Shown here: positions 1 through 8,897 of the stretch, piece by piece
How the letters are laid out: each line of letters opens with the position of its first letter
How positions within the stretch are numbered: the first letter of the stretch is position 1
NCBI GenBank assembly: GCA_017643165.1
Contig: JAEPNY010000001.1
Coordinates: forward strand, 62,001-126,000
Source of the DNA: Psychroserpens sp.
GTDB lineage: Bacteria > Bacteroidota > Bacteroidia > Flavobacteriales > Flavobacteriaceae
DNA: 64,000 nt
Reading direction: 5' to 3'
Notes under the pieces: model-generated
The model's input: only the letters and a program-made list of their open reading frames with translations
Told to the model about the DNA's origin: nothing
Database searches by the model: none
Translations under genes and position numbers: made by a program

Positions 1-10
1 CAAATTGAAG

Positions 11-84
11 TGGAGCATATCGGAGTCGAACCGATGACCTCTACGCTGCCAGCGTAGCGCTCTAGCCAGCTGAGCTAATGCCCC
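11..84 (-). tRNA. tRNA-Ala (anticodon GGC)
   Basis: Read on the minus strand this folds as a complete cloverleaf. The 7-bp acceptor stem is GGGGCAT/ATGCTCC with one G-U pair and an A discriminator. The anticodon stem CTACG/CGTAG encloses loop CTGGCAG, giving anticodon GGC (alanine, codon GCC). The T-arm has the standard TTCGACT loop. No CCA is encoded. It lies 2 bases past the stop codon of the stress-protein gene on the same strand. Confidence 0.95.
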
Positions 85-86
85 AT

Positions 87-884
87 TTATTTTAATCCGG
101 ATAAGACCAAGACAGGCATGGTCGAAATGTGGAAATCTTTCTTTAATATGATATTGCTTTCCCAAAGCTTAGCAAAGAAACCACGCTTACGTCTCACAAC
201 ACAAAGTAAGTCTGGCTTATTTTCCTTGTAATGTTCTAGTACACCTTGATATGTAGTAGCGTTTTCTGAATAGGTTTTATTGGTGATCATTGCTGTCAGA
301 TCCTCGTTAAGGTCAAAATCTCCGTCATTGTGATACGACGTTTTCACCAACAGAATATTTAGCACTGACTTGAATTGATCCTTAATTGATTTAAGCGGGT
401 TTAAAGCCTTATCGTTTTTAATGACTGCCGACTTCATCGCTAAAAGAATCTTCACAATTGGTTTGTATACATAGCCCTCAGGAACAATCAATGCAGGAAT
501 ATTGGTTTGTTTAACGATCTTTCCTGAAGTCTTGCCAAGATAGACCTCTTCTTTGATTGAATTAGTTCTTGGCTCAAGAACTATAAGGTCTATATCAAGC
601 TCTTCACATACTAATTCAATGGTTTTAATAAGCTTACCTTTAAATGTTTTAACGATCACCTCAACACCGCGCTGATCAATCTTATCTACATGACTATTTA
701 AAAATTCTAAACTTTCACGCTCTAAAATATGATCCACCTTAATCATAGTGCCAGCCTTAGTATATACATTAAATATTTGAACGACATATACCTTGGCACC
801 AAATGCTTTTGCAAAATCAACCGCATATTGCAAGTGACTTACAGCATTTTTTGAGGATCCTACAGGAACGAGAATAGACTTCAT
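87..884 (-). CDS. Universal stress protein, tandem UspA domains
   Basis: The 265-residue product starts with MKSILVPVGSS, a typical UspA beta-1 strand. I chose the ATG at 884 rather than a start further upstream (to 1031) because the longer form runs into the divergent acetyltransferase gene and adds residues unlike the family. Residues 1-140 form one UspA fold ending in GKTSGKIVKQTNIPALIVPEG, a variant of the Gx2Gx9G nucleotide-binding motif. Residues 145-265 look like a second, degenerate UspA domain that lacks this motif. Two-domain USPs are common in Bacteroidota and are cytoplasmic stress-associated proteins. The ligand and trigger cannot be read from the sequence. Confidence 0.85.
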   Translation of the reverse strand: MKSILVPVGSSKNAVSHLQYAVDFAKAFGAKVYVVQIFNVYTKAGTMIKVDHILERESLEFLNSHVDKIDQRGVEVIVKTFKGKLIKTIELVCEELDIDLIVLEPRTNSIKEEVYLGKTSGKIVKQTNIPALIVPEGYVYKPIVKILLAMKSAVIKNDKALNPLKSIKDQFKSVLNILLVKTSYHNDGDFDLNEDLTAMITNKTYSENATTYQGVLEHYKENKPDLLCVVRRKRGFFAKLWESNIILKKDFHISTMPVLVLSGLK

Positions 885-901
885 ATTCAAAATTTTAAAA
901 G

Positions 902-909
902 TAAATTTG
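902..909 (+). promoter_or_regulatory. Putative -7 promoter element for the acetyltransferase gene
   Basis: TAAATTTG matches the Bacteroidota -7 consensus TAnnTTTG and lies about 30 bases before the ATG at 939, which gives a short leader. No convincing TTTG -33 box is visible upstream. Inferred from consensus only. Confidence 0.45.
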
Positions 910-938
910 CATAAATTTTCGTAAAGGTAACTATTAAT

Positions 939-1439
939 ATGATACGTAAGGCAACTCTTCAGGATATCGATAGTATTATACCCATTACTAAAGCATGTGG
1001 GCAATATATGATTAGCAAGGGGATCTATCAATGGAATGACTATTATCCCAATAGAGCTGCTTTCGAAAATGATGTTGACCGCGATGAACTATACGTCATT
1101 GAAATAGACGGAAATGTTATTGGTTGTATTGTCATTTCCACCCTGAAAGATGACGAATATTTGGATGTAGATTGGATTACAACTAGTGACAACAGTATTT
1201 ATGTCCACCGATTGGCTATTCATCCTAAATACCAAGGAAATGGTCTAGCGCAACAACTTATGGATTTCGCTGAAGATTGGGCACGTACCAATAAGTTTGA
1301 GTCCATTAGACTCGATACCTTTTCTAAGAACGAAAGAAATCAGAAGTTTTACGAACTTCGTGGCTATCAAAAACTATCCGATATTTATTTTCCGAAGCAA
1401 AGTGAATATCCATTTCACTGTTACGAACTATTGCTTTGA
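939..1439 (+). CDS. GNAT family N-acetyltransferase
   Basis: This 166-residue protein has the GNAT layout. After an N-terminal strand and helices there is the acetyl-CoA pyrophosphate-binding signature VHRLAIHPKYQGNGLAQQL (the R/Q-x-x-G-x-G/A loop) at about residues 88-106, followed by the LDTFSKNERNQKFYELRGYQK segment typical of motif B. It would transfer an acetyl group from acetyl-CoA to an unknown amine. The final stop overlaps the start of the MATE gene, so the two are probably cotranscribed and translationally coupled. The substrate is not predictable. Confidence 0.85.
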   Translation: MIRKATLQDIDSIIPITKACGQYMISKGIYQWNDYYPNRAAFENDVDRDELYVIEIDGNVIGCIVISTLKDDEYLDVDWITTSDNSIYVHRLAIHPKYQGNGLAQQLMDFAEDWARTNKFESIRLDTFSKNERNQKFYELRGYQKLSDIYFPKQSEYPFHCYELLL

Positions 1440-2770
1440 ACACAGAAATAAATCTTAAAAATATCAACAAATTAGCAATCCCAGCCTTAATCGCAGGTGT
1501 TGCCGAACCTATACTATCACTCACCGATACTGCTATAATAGGTAATATTGAGGTCAATGCTGCCGAATCTTTAGCCGCTGTTGGTGTGGTAGGTACTTTT
1601 ATTTCGATGTTGATTTGGGTTCTAGGGCAAACCAGAAGTGCCATCTCATCAATCGTATCACAGCATTTAGGAGCTGATCAACTAGATAAGGTGAAAAATC
1701 TACCTGCTCAGGCTATTTTTATTATCACCTCAGTAAGTATTTTAATCATCATCACCACATTGCCTTTTGCTTCACAGATCTTTAAACTTTACAACGCCTC
1801 AGATCTTATACTAGATTATAGCGTTGACTATTACCGCATACGTGTATTTGGCTTCCCATTTACATTATTTACTATTGCCGTTTTTGGTACGTTTAGAGGA
1901 TTACAAAATACCTTCTATCCAATGATCATTGCTATTATAGGAACAATCGTAAATATTGTTTTAGACTTTATTTTGGTCTACGGAATAGAAGGATTTATTG
2001 AACCGATGTATATCAAAGGTGCTGCATGGGCAAGTGTTGTTGCGCAAATTACAATGGCCTTTACGGCGGGCATGTTCTTGCTTGCCAAGACAGATATTTC
2101 GCTTCGTATCACATTCCCATTTAATAAAGAGATCAAGAATTTTATACTCATGATCTTAAACCTATTTGTAAGAACAATAGCGCTCAATGCCACATTGTAT
2201 TTCGCAACGCGCTTTGCAACATCTTATGGCACCGAATACATCGCTGCCTATACAATCGCTATCAACTTGTGGTTCTTAGGTGCATTTATTATTGACGGAT
2301 ATGCTAGTGCTGGTAATATCCTGTCTGGAAAATTTCTAGGCGCAAAAAATTACAAAAAATTAGTGGAGTTAAGTCGGTTTTTAATGAAATGTGGTATTGG
2401 TGTTGGAATTATCCTTTTCATCGTTGGTCTATTATCTTACAATTTTATTGGCGCTGTATTTACCAAAGATCAGGCTGTACTTACCGAATTTTATAAGATC
2501 TTTTGGATTGTAATGGCAATGCAGCCGTTCTGCGCATTAGCTTTCATTTATGACGGTATATTTAAAGGGATGGGTAAGATGAAATTTCTTCGAAACTTAT
2601 TACTTCTATCTACAGTACTGGTATTTATTCCAATATTATTTTTACTAGATAGTTTTGACCTTAAACTTTACGCTGTTTTTATTGCCTTAACCTTATGGAT
2701 AATAGCGAGAGGAATTCCTTTAATCATAAAATTTAGACAACTGTTTTTGTCCCTTTCGCAAAAGACGTAA
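1436..2770 (+). CDS. MATE family efflux transporter
   Basis: The 444-residue product is almost entirely membrane segments (about 12), with the MATE N-terminal pattern LAIPALIAGVAEPILSLTDT and a second homologous half beginning near residue 230. The start is a TTG at 1436 overlapping the preceding stop codon. The next in-frame methionine (MLIWV, about residue 58) would cut off the first helix, so TTG is preferred. MATE proteins export cationic drugs or metabolites in exchange for Na+ or H+. The coupled GNAT gene suggests a joint detoxification role, but that is inference. Confidence 0.85.
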   Translation: MNTEINLKNINKLAIPALIAGVAEPILSLTDTAIIGNIEVNAAESLAAVGVVGTFISMLIWVLGQTRSAISSIVSQHLGADQLDKVKNLPAQAIFIITSVSILIIITTLPFASQIFKLYNASDLILDYSVDYYRIRVFGFPFTLFTIAVFGTFRGLQNTFYPMIIAIIGTIVNIVLDFILVYGIEGFIEPMYIKGAAWASVVAQITMAFTAGMFLLAKTDISLRITFPFNKEIKNFILMILNLFVRTIALNATLYFATRFATSYGTEYIAAYTIAINLWFLGAFIIDGYASAGNILSGKFLGAKNYKKLVELSRFLMKCGIGVGIILFIVGLLSYNFIGAVFTKDQAVLTEFYKIFWIVMAMQPFCALAFIYDGIFKGMGKMKFLRNLLLLSTVLVFIPILFLLDSFDLKLYAVFIALTLWIIARGIPLIIKFRQLFLSLSQKT

Positions 2771-2797
2771 CTTTGACCGATAACGAGAAGAATTAAT

Positions 2798-2947
2798 ATG
2801 CATTTGCTATTTATTTTTTTACAGGAAGAACCAAAAGATACTGGATATGAAATTGGTTATGCCATTGGTCAAAACCTTCCATATGTCATCTTTATAGTTT
2901 TTGCATACTTTATATTTCGTTATTTTAAAAACAAATCAAAAGATTAG
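2798..2947 (+). CDS. Small single-span membrane protein (49 aa)
   Basis: An ATG-initiated ORF of 49 codons encodes an N-terminal hydrophobic stretch, a short charged segment (EEPKDTGYE), one membrane span (YVIFIVFAYFIFRYF) and a basic tail (KNKSKD). It sits between the MATE gene and a second tiny ORF, in the same direction as queD. Nothing in the sequence gives a function. The membrane-span-plus-basic-tail layout, with an end 3 bases before the next ORF, argues that it is translated. Confidence 0.5.
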   Translation: MHLLFIFLQEEPKDTGYEIGYAIGQNLPYVIFIVFAYFIFRYFKNKSKD

Positions 2948-2950
2948 CTC

Positions 2951-3049
2951 ATGGATTTCATGTCATTTTTAAGTGGAAACGGATTGTTCCTAATTTTAGG
3001 AATTGTACTAGTAGTAGTGTATTTTGTAAACCGAAATAAACGTAGATAA
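2951..3049 (+). CDS. Very small membrane protein (32 aa), coupled to queD
   Basis: This 32-codon ORF encodes one hydrophobic span (GLFLILGIVLVVVYFV) followed by the basic tail NRNKRR, the usual stop-transfer arrangement. Its TAA overlaps the ATG of queD by one base (TAATG), a typical translational-coupling junction, and it begins 3 bases after the preceding 49-residue ORF. The function is unknown. Tight spacing on both sides is the main support that it is real. Confidence 0.5.
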   Translation: MDFMSFLSGNGLFLILGIVLVVVYFVNRNKRR

Positions 3050-3501
3050 TGAGTAACATCCGAATTACGAAGCAGTTTTCATTCGAAACTGGTCATGCAC
3101 TTTATGGTTATGATGGTAAATGTAAAAATGTGCATGGTCACAGTTATCGCCTAGACGTCACGGTTATTGGTCAGCCGATTGCAGATACGTCTAATGTGAA
3201 ATACGGAATGGTAATTGATTTCGGTGATCTAAAAAAAATCGTAAAAGAAGAAATTGTTGATGTATTCGATCATGCTACCGTATTCAATAAAAATACACCG
3301 CATGTTGAACTGGCGAATGAATTGAAAAATCGTGGACATAATGTAATCCTTGCTGATTACCAGCCAACAAGCGAAATGATGGTCATCGATTTTGCACAAA
3401 AGATTAAAAAACGACTCCCTGAGACGATTCAGTTACATTCTTTAAAATTACAAGAAACAGCGACCTCTTATGCGGAATGGTTCGCTTCAGATAATGACTA
3501 A
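3049..3501 (+). CDS. queD: 6-carboxy-5,6,7,8-tetrahydropterin synthase (QueD)
   Basis: This 150-residue member of the PTPS/QueD family converts 7,8-dihydroneopterin triphosphate to 6-carboxytetrahydropterin, a step in 7-deazaguanine (queuosine) synthesis. The zinc ligands are His16 and the His29/His31 pair in NVHGHSY, and Cys25 in KCKNVHGH is in the catalytic-nucleophile position expected for QueD. The length is normal for the family. It overlaps the downstream lpxH start by 8 bases, suggesting a shared transcript although the pathways differ. A role in pterin rather than queuosine synthesis is possible, but the Cys motif favours QueD. Confidence 0.88.
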   Translation: MSNIRITKQFSFETGHALYGYDGKCKNVHGHSYRLDVTVIGQPIADTSNVKYGMVIDFGDLKKIVKEEIVDVFDHATVFNKNTPHVELANELKNRGHNVILADYQPTSEMMVIDFAQKIKKRLPETIQLHSLKLQETATSYAEWFASDND

Positions 3502-4270
3502 TCCTACATACATAGATGTTCCTGAGGGTAAGAAGATTTATTTTGCTTCCGATAATCATTTAGGCGCGCCTACTAATGAAGATTCTTTACCTCGTGAGAA
3601 GAAATTTGTGGCCTGGTTGGACCATGTAAAAGATGATGCTGCTGCTATTTTTTTATTAGGTGATTTATTCGATTTTTGGTTCGAATACAAAAAAGTAGTA
3701 CCTAAAGGATTTGTAAGAACTTTGGGGAAACTCGCAGAGATTAGCGATTCTGGAATTCCAATCTATTTTTTTGTTGGCAATCATGATTTATGGATGAATG
3801 GCTATTTTCAAGACGAACTAGGTATCCCAGTATTTCACAACCCACAAGAATTCTTATTCAATAAAACCTCATTTTTTATTGCACACGGTGATGGCTTAGG
3901 ACCTTACGATAAAGGCTATAAGCGAATGAAAAAAGTATTTACTAATCCAATATTTAAGTGGTTGTTCAGGTGGTTACATCCAGATATTGGCGTTCGAATC
4001 GCACAATACCTTTCGGTTAAAAATAAACTTATCTCAGGTGAACACGATGCCAATTTTTTAGGCGAAGATAAAGAATGGTTAATACTATATAGCAAATCAA
4101 AATTGGAAGAAGATCATCGCGATTATTTTGTTTACGGTCATCGTCACTTACCAATGGAATTTGAACTTTCAGAACGCTCGAAGTATGTCAATTTAGGTGA
4201 TTGGATCCAATACTACACATATGGTGTCTTTGATGGAACAAATTTCGAATTAAAGACTTTCAAAGACTAA
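3494..4270 (+). CDS. lpxH: UDP-2,3-diacylglucosamine diphosphatase (LpxH-type)
   Basis: A 258-residue calcineurin-like metallophosphoesterase with the complete metal-binding set: D20-x-H22 (SDNHLG), GDLFD with D57, GNHD (N96, H97), HGDG and GHRH. The LpxH family hydrolyses UDP-2,3-diacylglucosamine to lipid X in lipid A synthesis at the inner face of the cytoplasmic membrane. I chose ATG 3494 because the conserved fold begins right after it; a longer start at 3470 lies inside queD. It converges with the MFS gene, the two reading frames overlapping by 4 bases. Another phosphoesterase specificity cannot be excluded, but length and motif order fit LpxH. Confidence 0.8.
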   Translation: MTNPTYIDVPEGKKIYFASDNHLGAPTNEDSLPREKKFVAWLDHVKDDAAAIFLLGDLFDFWFEYKKVVPKGFVRTLGKLAEISDSGIPIYFFVGNHDLWMNGYFQDELGIPVFHNPQEFLFNKTSFFIAHGDGLGPYDKGYKRMKKVFTNPIFKWLFRWLHPDIGVRIAQYLSVKNKLISGEHDANFLGEDKEWLILYSKSKLEEDHRDYFVYGHRHLPMEFELSERSKYVNLGDWIQYYTYGVFDGTNFELKTFKD

Positions 4271-5538
4271 TCATCTTCTTTTTCATGGGCTTTTAGATCT
4301 TTAGTCAGATCTAGCTTAGGAAATGACGGCAATACAACACCTGTCATTAATACGGTATAGATCGTCATTACACCGCCAAAAACAACTGCGTTTATAGTCC
4401 CTAAATATTTAGCGGCCAATCCACTTTCAAAAGCACCTAATTCATTAGATGAACCTACAAACATAGAGTTTACAGAAGCCACTCGCCCACGCATATGGTC
4501 TGGTGTTTTAAGTTGGAGTATCGTTTGACGAATAACCATTGACACGCCATCAGTTACACCACTTAAGAAGAGCGCTACAAGTGAAATAGTAAAGACAGAC
4601 GATAAGCCAAAGGTGATAATACAAACTCCAAATCCAAATACCGCAGTCAGTAGCTTCAATCCTGCATTTTTACTTATAGGAATATATGCTGTAATCAGCA
4701 TGGTCAAGAATGCGCCTACAGCCGGAGCAGCGCGTAAAATCCCGAACCCTTCAGAACCCACTTTAAGAATGTCTTGTGCAAAAACTGGTAAAAGCGCTAT
4801 TGCACCGCCAAAAAGAACGGCGATCATATCTAATGTTAAGGCACCCAATATCGCTTTAGTCTTAAATACAAACTTTACACCTTCTTTTAAACTATCAAAA
4901 ACGGGCTCTCCAATTTTCGGATTTAAGATTGGTTTCTTTCTAATTTGAGTCAGTACCAATAGTGCGAACATAACTAAGCCGAATACAATACATAATGACC
5001 ATTGTACACCAATCCAGTTGATTGAAAATCCCGCAAACGCTGGTCCTAAAACTGTAGCCATTTGCCAAGTTGAGCTATTCCATGTCGCTGCATTTGGATA
5101 GATTTTTTTCGGAACGATTAAGGCCACTAATGAAAAAATAGTAGGTCCAAAAAAGGATCTTAAAAACCCACCAAAGAATACCAAAGCATAAATTCCTATT
5201 AATATCCGGTTGGTCGGCCAATCACCAACTAACTCAGGTGTAGTAAGCAAGAATAAGCCTAAACTTATTAAAGAAAAAGCTGCAATACATATCCCTAATA
5301 GATTTCGTTTTTCACGTTGGTCAACTATATGTCCAGCGAACAATGCCATGGTAAAGGCCGGAATGATCTCCATGAGTCCAATAAGTCCCAACGACCACGG
5401 ATCCTTAGTTAAGGAATACACTTGCCATTCGATGATAATAAATTGCATAGACCATCCAAAAACTAAAGCAAAACGGAGTATCAAGAAAATATTGAATTCT
5501 CTATAACGAAGTGCAGCGTATGGATCTTGCTTAGACAT
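4267..5538 (-). CDS. MFS transporter
   Basis: This 423-residue protein has about 12 predicted membrane segments. The loop between TM2 and TM3 carries GHIVDQREKRN, a match to the major-facilitator G-x3-D-x2-GRR-like signature, and the pattern partly repeats in the second half (SGVTDGVSMVIRQT). Overall it resembles the MFS branch annotated as enterobactin-exporter-like or DHA3-type drug exporters. It ends with a charged cytoplasmic tail. It lies 2 bases downstream of recJ on the same strand, so the two are probably cotranscribed. The substrate is unknown. Confidence 0.8.
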   Translation of the reverse strand: MSKQDPYAALRYREFNIFLILRFALVFGWSMQFIIIEWQVYSLTKDPWSLGLIGLMEIIPAFTMALFAGHIVDQREKRNLLGICIAAFSLISLGLFLLTTPELVGDWPTNRILIGIYALVFFGGFLRSFFGPTIFSLVALIVPKKIYPNAATWNSSTWQMATVLGPAFAGFSINWIGVQWSLCIVFGLVMFALLVLTQIRKKPILNPKIGEPVFDSLKEGVKFVFKTKAILGALTLDMIAVLFGGAIALLPVFAQDILKVGSEGFGILRAAPAVGAFLTMLITAYIPISKNAGLKLLTAVFGFGVCIITFGLSSVFTISLVALFLSGVTDGVSMVIRQTILQLKTPDHMRGRVASVNSMFVGSSNELGAFESGLAAKYLGTINAVVFGGVMTIYTVLMTGVVLPSFPKLDLTKDLKAHEKEDD

Positions 5539-5540
5539 GC

Positions 5541-7229
5541 TTATACTTTGATATCTCTCAATTTTAACTGTAGACTTACATTACCTTGCCAGTGATTTTC
5601 ATCTATTGAATATGCCGCATTAAAGGCTTGTTTATTTTTGATTAGATCTAATTTCTTGCCTAAATTAAAACCAATTCCGGCTATTGATTGATCATTTGAT
5701 GTAAGCGTAAGTCTTAAATGTTTGTCGTCTTCACCAATGCATTTGCCATAGCCGCTGTCTCGCAAGTTCTCTGTCATGAATACAGGTGTCATATTGCCTG
5801 GACCAAACGGCGCAAATTGTTTTAAAATCCTATAAAATTTAGGCGTAATAACCTCAAATGGAATTTGCGCATCTATGTGGATTTCTGGCGTTAATAGATG
5901 CTTATCTATAGTGGTTGACACATAGGTTTCAAAAGCTGTTTTGAAAGCCTGATAATTTTTTTCCTTTAATGTTAGTCCGGCAGCGTATTTGTGCCCGCCG
6001 AACTGTTCAATATGTTCACTACATGCTTCAAGAGCATTGTATACATCAAAGCCTTTCACGGATCGTGCCGATGCAGCTAATTTATCACCACTTTTCGTGA
6101 ATACTAATGTAGGTCTATAATAGGTTTCCGTTAAACGGGAAGCAACAATTCCAATAACACCTTTATGCCATGACGGATCATAAACCACTGTGGTAAACCG
6201 ATCTTCTTCTTTTAGATCTTTAATTTGAGCTAAAGCTTCCTTGGTGATGGAACGATCAGCTTCTCTTCGATCCATATTGAATGTTTCGATCTCACGTGCA
6301 TAACTCTGTGCTTCTACAAGATTCGTCTCAGTGAGAAGGCTTACAGCATAGTTGCCATGCTTCATTCGTCCGGCAGCATTGATTCGCGGTGCTACAATAA
6401 AAACGACATCTGTTATGGTTAAATCTTTCTTCTTTACCTGATCAATTATAGCTTTTATTCCAGGGCGTGGGCGTGTATTAATGACCTGTAATCCAAAATA
6501 AGCTAAGGCACGATTTTCTCCTGTAATTGGTACAATATCGGCACCTATTGCCGTAGCAACAAGGTCAAGATACTCCCCAAGATCCTGAAACGTTTCTCCA
6601 TGTTTAGATGCTAAAGCTTGAACAAGTTTAAAACCAACACCGCAACCACACAATTCTTTATAAGGGTATTCGCAGTCATCGCGTTTAGGATCTAAAACAG
6701 CTTTGGCCTTGGGTAGTTTTGAGCCTGGTCTGTGATGGTCACAAATAATAAAATCAATGCCTTTTTCCTTAGCATAACTTACCTTATCGAGAGCTTTTAT
6801 GCCACAGTCAAGTGCGATAATCAACGTAAAGTCGTTATCATGTGCAAAGTCGATGCCTTTAAAAGAAACCCCATAACCCTCATCGTAGCGATCGGGAATA
6901 TATGTTGCAATATGATCGGTTCGTGTTCTTAAGTAAGAGGACATTAAAGCAACAGAAGTTGTGCCATCGACGTCATAATCACCATAGACTAGAATATTTT
7001 CGTTGGCTGTTATTGCTGATTCAATACGCTTGACTGCTAGATCCATGTCCTTCATTAAGAACGGATCATGAAGATCATCAACACTTGGTCTAAAAAATGA
7101 TTTTGCATCATTAAAAGTTTCAATACCTCTTTGAACTAATAAAGATGCGACAAAGGAATCCACCTGAAGTTCTTTTGCTAAATCAGCAACAGCTTTAGGG
7201 TTAGGTTTTGGTTTGATTGTCCAACGCAT
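5541..7229 (-). CDS. recJ: Single-stranded-DNA-specific exonuclease RecJ
   Basis: This 562-residue protein has the RecJ/DHH family motifs in order: D84-x-D86-x-D88 in YGDYDVDGTTS, the D164-H165-H166 motif in ICDHHRPGS, the DHHA1 domain with GVIGIVASRL, and the glycine-rich FGGHKYAAGL. RecJ degrades single-stranded DNA 5' to 3' in recombination, mismatch and base-excision repair, and needs Mn2+ or Mg2+. The length matches the family (about 560-580). The start ATG is supported by the conserved MRWxIKPKP opening seen in flavobacterial RecJ proteins. It is the probable first gene of a recJ-MFS unit. Confidence 0.93.
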   Translation of the reverse strand: MRWTIKPKPNPKAVADLAKELQVDSFVASLLVQRGIETFNDAKSFFRPSVDDLHDPFLMKDMDLAVKRIESAITANENILVYGDYDVDGTTSVALMSSYLRTRTDHIATYIPDRYDEGYGVSFKGIDFAHDNDFTLIIALDCGIKALDKVSYAKEKGIDFIICDHHRPGSKLPKAKAVLDPKRDDCEYPYKELCGCGVGFKLVQALASKHGETFQDLGEYLDLVATAIGADIVPITGENRALAYFGLQVINTRPRPGIKAIIDQVKKKDLTITDVVFIVAPRINAAGRMKHGNYAVSLLTETNLVEAQSYAREIETFNMDRREADRSITKEALAQIKDLKEEDRFTTVVYDPSWHKGVIGIVASRLTETYYRPTLVFTKSGDKLAASARSVKGFDVYNALEACSEHIEQFGGHKYAAGLTLKEKNYQAFKTAFETYVSTTIDKHLLTPEIHIDAQIPFEVITPKFYRILKQFAPFGPGNMTPVFMTENLRDSGYGKCIGEDDKHLRLTLTSNDQSIAGIGFNLGKKLDLIKNKQAFNAAYSIDENHWQGNVSLQLKLRDIKV

Positions 7230-7251
7230 GCACTAATATAGAAAATTTTCG

Positions 7252-7674
7252 CTACACATTGTGATAGTGAATGGATGTTTTTACCTCAGCAAATCTTCTA
7301 AACATTTCCATGACACCACAATATTTTTCTATAGATAAATCTACAGCCTTTTTGATTTTATCTTCATCAAGTCCATCACCATAAAAGTGATATTCTACAG
7401 AAACAGTATGATAATATTTAGGATGCTCATCAGTTAGTTCGCCGTAAGTGTCGATTCGAAAATCTGAAAATGGGACTTTCATCTTCTTTAATATAGAAAC
7501 TACATCCAACCCAGAACAACCTGCTAATGACGAAAGCATCATCGCCTTTGGCCTTAAACCAGAATTGTATCCACCGTGTTCCTGTGATGTATCCATCAGC
7601 AACGTTTTTCCACTCGGATTATCAGAATCAAATTGTAAGTTCCCTTTCCAATGCGTGACTACTTTATCAGACAT
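7252..7674 (-). CDS. OsmC family protein
   Basis: A 140-residue OsmC/Ohr-fold protein. The two conserved cysteines are visible: Cys53 in LSSLAGCSGLDVV and Cys119 in IEKYCGVM, the redox pair that reduces organic hydroperoxides in characterised members. The middle EYHFYGDGLDEDK segment also fits the family. It is encoded divergently from an AhpD-like gene 57 bases away, so the intergenic region could hold shared promoters for two peroxide-related genes. The actual substrate is not shown by the sequence; many OsmC-like proteins remain uncharacterised. Confidence 0.85.
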   Translation of the reverse strand: MSDKVVTHWKGNLQFDSDNPSGKTLLMDTSQEHGGYNSGLRPKAMMLSSLAGCSGLDVVSILKKMKVPFSDFRIDTYGELTDEHPKYYHTVSVEYHFYGDGLDEDKIKKAVDLSIEKYCGVMEMFRRFAEVKTSIHYHNV

Positions 7675-7731
7675 ATCTAGATATTTTTTCGTTTCTTGTT
7701 AACTCAAAAATACCATTAAAAAAACAAACCT

Positions 7732-8334
7732 ATGGCATTAGTTACACCATTATCTCCAGAGCACGATCCAGAAACAAAAGAACTTGCTGAATTCTTTAAT
7801 GAAACCCTTGGATTTTGCCCAAATTCTGTACTCACAATGCAGCGCAGACCAGCAATCTCAAAAGCATTCATCAACCTCAACAAAGCTGTTATGGCTAACG
7901 AAGGACGCGTGACTTCAGCATTAAAACGTATGATTGCCTGGGTATCAAGTAACTCTACTGGTTGTCGTTATTGTCAAGCGCACGCCATTCGCGCAGCTGA
8001 ACGCTACGGCGCCGAACAAGAACAATTAGATAATATTTGGGAGTATCGTACGCATCCCGCTTTTTCTGATGCAGAACGCGCTGCGCTGGATTTTAGCTTA
8101 GCAGCTTCTCTCGTTCCAAATGCAGTGAATGCAGACATCAAAAAACGTCTATATGAGCATTGGGATGAAGGAGAAATTGTTGAGATGCTGGGTGTAATTT
8201 CACTTTTCGGATATTTGAACCGCTGGAATGATTCTATGGGCACTACTATGGAAGAAGGCGCGATTGATAGTGGAAATCAATATTTAGGTAAACACGGATT
8301 TGAAGTAGGCAAACACGACGGATCACAATATTAA
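7732..8334 (+). CDS. Carboxymuconolactone decarboxylase / AhpD-like peroxidase family protein
   Basis: A 200-residue all-helical protein with the AhpD-type core Cys78-x-x-Cys81-x-x-His84 (GCRYCQAHA), the thiol pair and histidine that give AhpD-fold proteins alkylhydroperoxidase activity. It matches the peroxidase-related (uncharacterised, longer) branch rather than the short gamma-carboxymuconolactone decarboxylases. It is divergent from an OsmC gene, which supports a peroxide-defence context. A zinc-ribbon membrane gene begins 3 bases after its stop and is probably cotranscribed. Cytoplasmic; substrate unknown. Confidence 0.85.
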   Translation: MALVTPLSPEHDPETKELAEFFNETLGFCPNSVLTMQRRPAISKAFINLNKAVMANEGRVTSALKRMIAWVSSNSTGCRYCQAHAIRAAERYGAEQEQLDNIWEYRTHPAFSDAERAALDFSLAASLVPNAVNADIKKRLYEHWDEGEIVEMLGVISLFGYLNRWNDSMGTTMEEGAIDSGNQYLGKHGFEVGKHDGSQY

Positions 8335-8337
8335 TTC

Positions 8338-8844
8338 ATGGAAGATTTATTTTGTCCGAATTGCAAAGAATCGATATCTAGAATAGAATTCGAATGCTCA
8401 AATTGCAAGTTTCCTTTGTCTGGTTCAGAAAAGGAAAAAGCGATTTTCATTGGTCGTCAAATTTCAAATCGATCAAAAATTGATGATGCAAAGACGTCAC
8501 AAAACAAGGTTAGGATCATTTTATACATAATTGGAGGTTTTCAATTATTGAATGCCCTAATTGGAATACTTAATGGATTTGATGCTAGCAGCTATCTGTT
8601 TTATTTGATTTTAGGCTCAATCTTTATTGTATTTGGCTATTTATCCCCTAAAAAACCTTTAGTTTTTATTTCATTGGCCTTGATCCTACTACTTGGCTAT
8701 TATGCGTTTTTATATAGTATAAGTCCGAGATATCTTACCCAAGGTCTGATATGGAAAATTGTTTCTGTATCGTTTTTGGCTTATGGATTGGTAAAATCTT
8801 TAGAAGAGCGACAATTAAAAAAACAAAACAAATTTCTAAATTAA
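8338..8844 (+). CDS. Zinc-ribbon membrane protein, function unknown
   Basis: The 168-residue product opens with a two-knuckle zinc ribbon (Cys6-x2-Cys9 and Cys20-x2-Cys23). A polar linker of about 35 residues follows, then four hydrophobic segments between about residues 60 and 155, and a lysine-rich tail. Such zinc-ribbon plus membrane-domain proteins are widespread small proteins without a defined activity. It is 3 bases downstream of the AhpD-like gene. I do not recognise a more specific family. Confidence 0.65.
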   Translation: MEDLFCPNCKESISRIEFECSNCKFPLSGSEKEKAIFIGRQISNRSKIDDAKTSQNKVRIILYIIGGFQLLNALIGILNGFDASSYLFYLILGSIFIVFGYLSPKKPLVFISLALILLLGYYAFLYSISPRYLTQGLIWKIVSVSFLAYGLVKSLEERQLKKQNKFLN

Positions 8845-8858
8845 ACTTCAAAAGAAAC

Positions 8859-8888
8859 TTTAGGTATTTAAATTCTTGTCTATATTTG
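8859..8888 (+). promoter_or_regulatory. Putative promoter of attenuator unit 1
   Basis: TATATTTG at 8881-8888 is an exact fit to the TAnnTTTG -7 consensus. TTTA at 8859-8862, 18 bases upstream, is one mismatch from the TTTG -33 box. The ATG of the leader ORF follows only 9 bases after the -7 element, so the transcript would be nearly leaderless. Confidence 0.55.
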
Positions 8889-8897
8889 TTATCGTAA

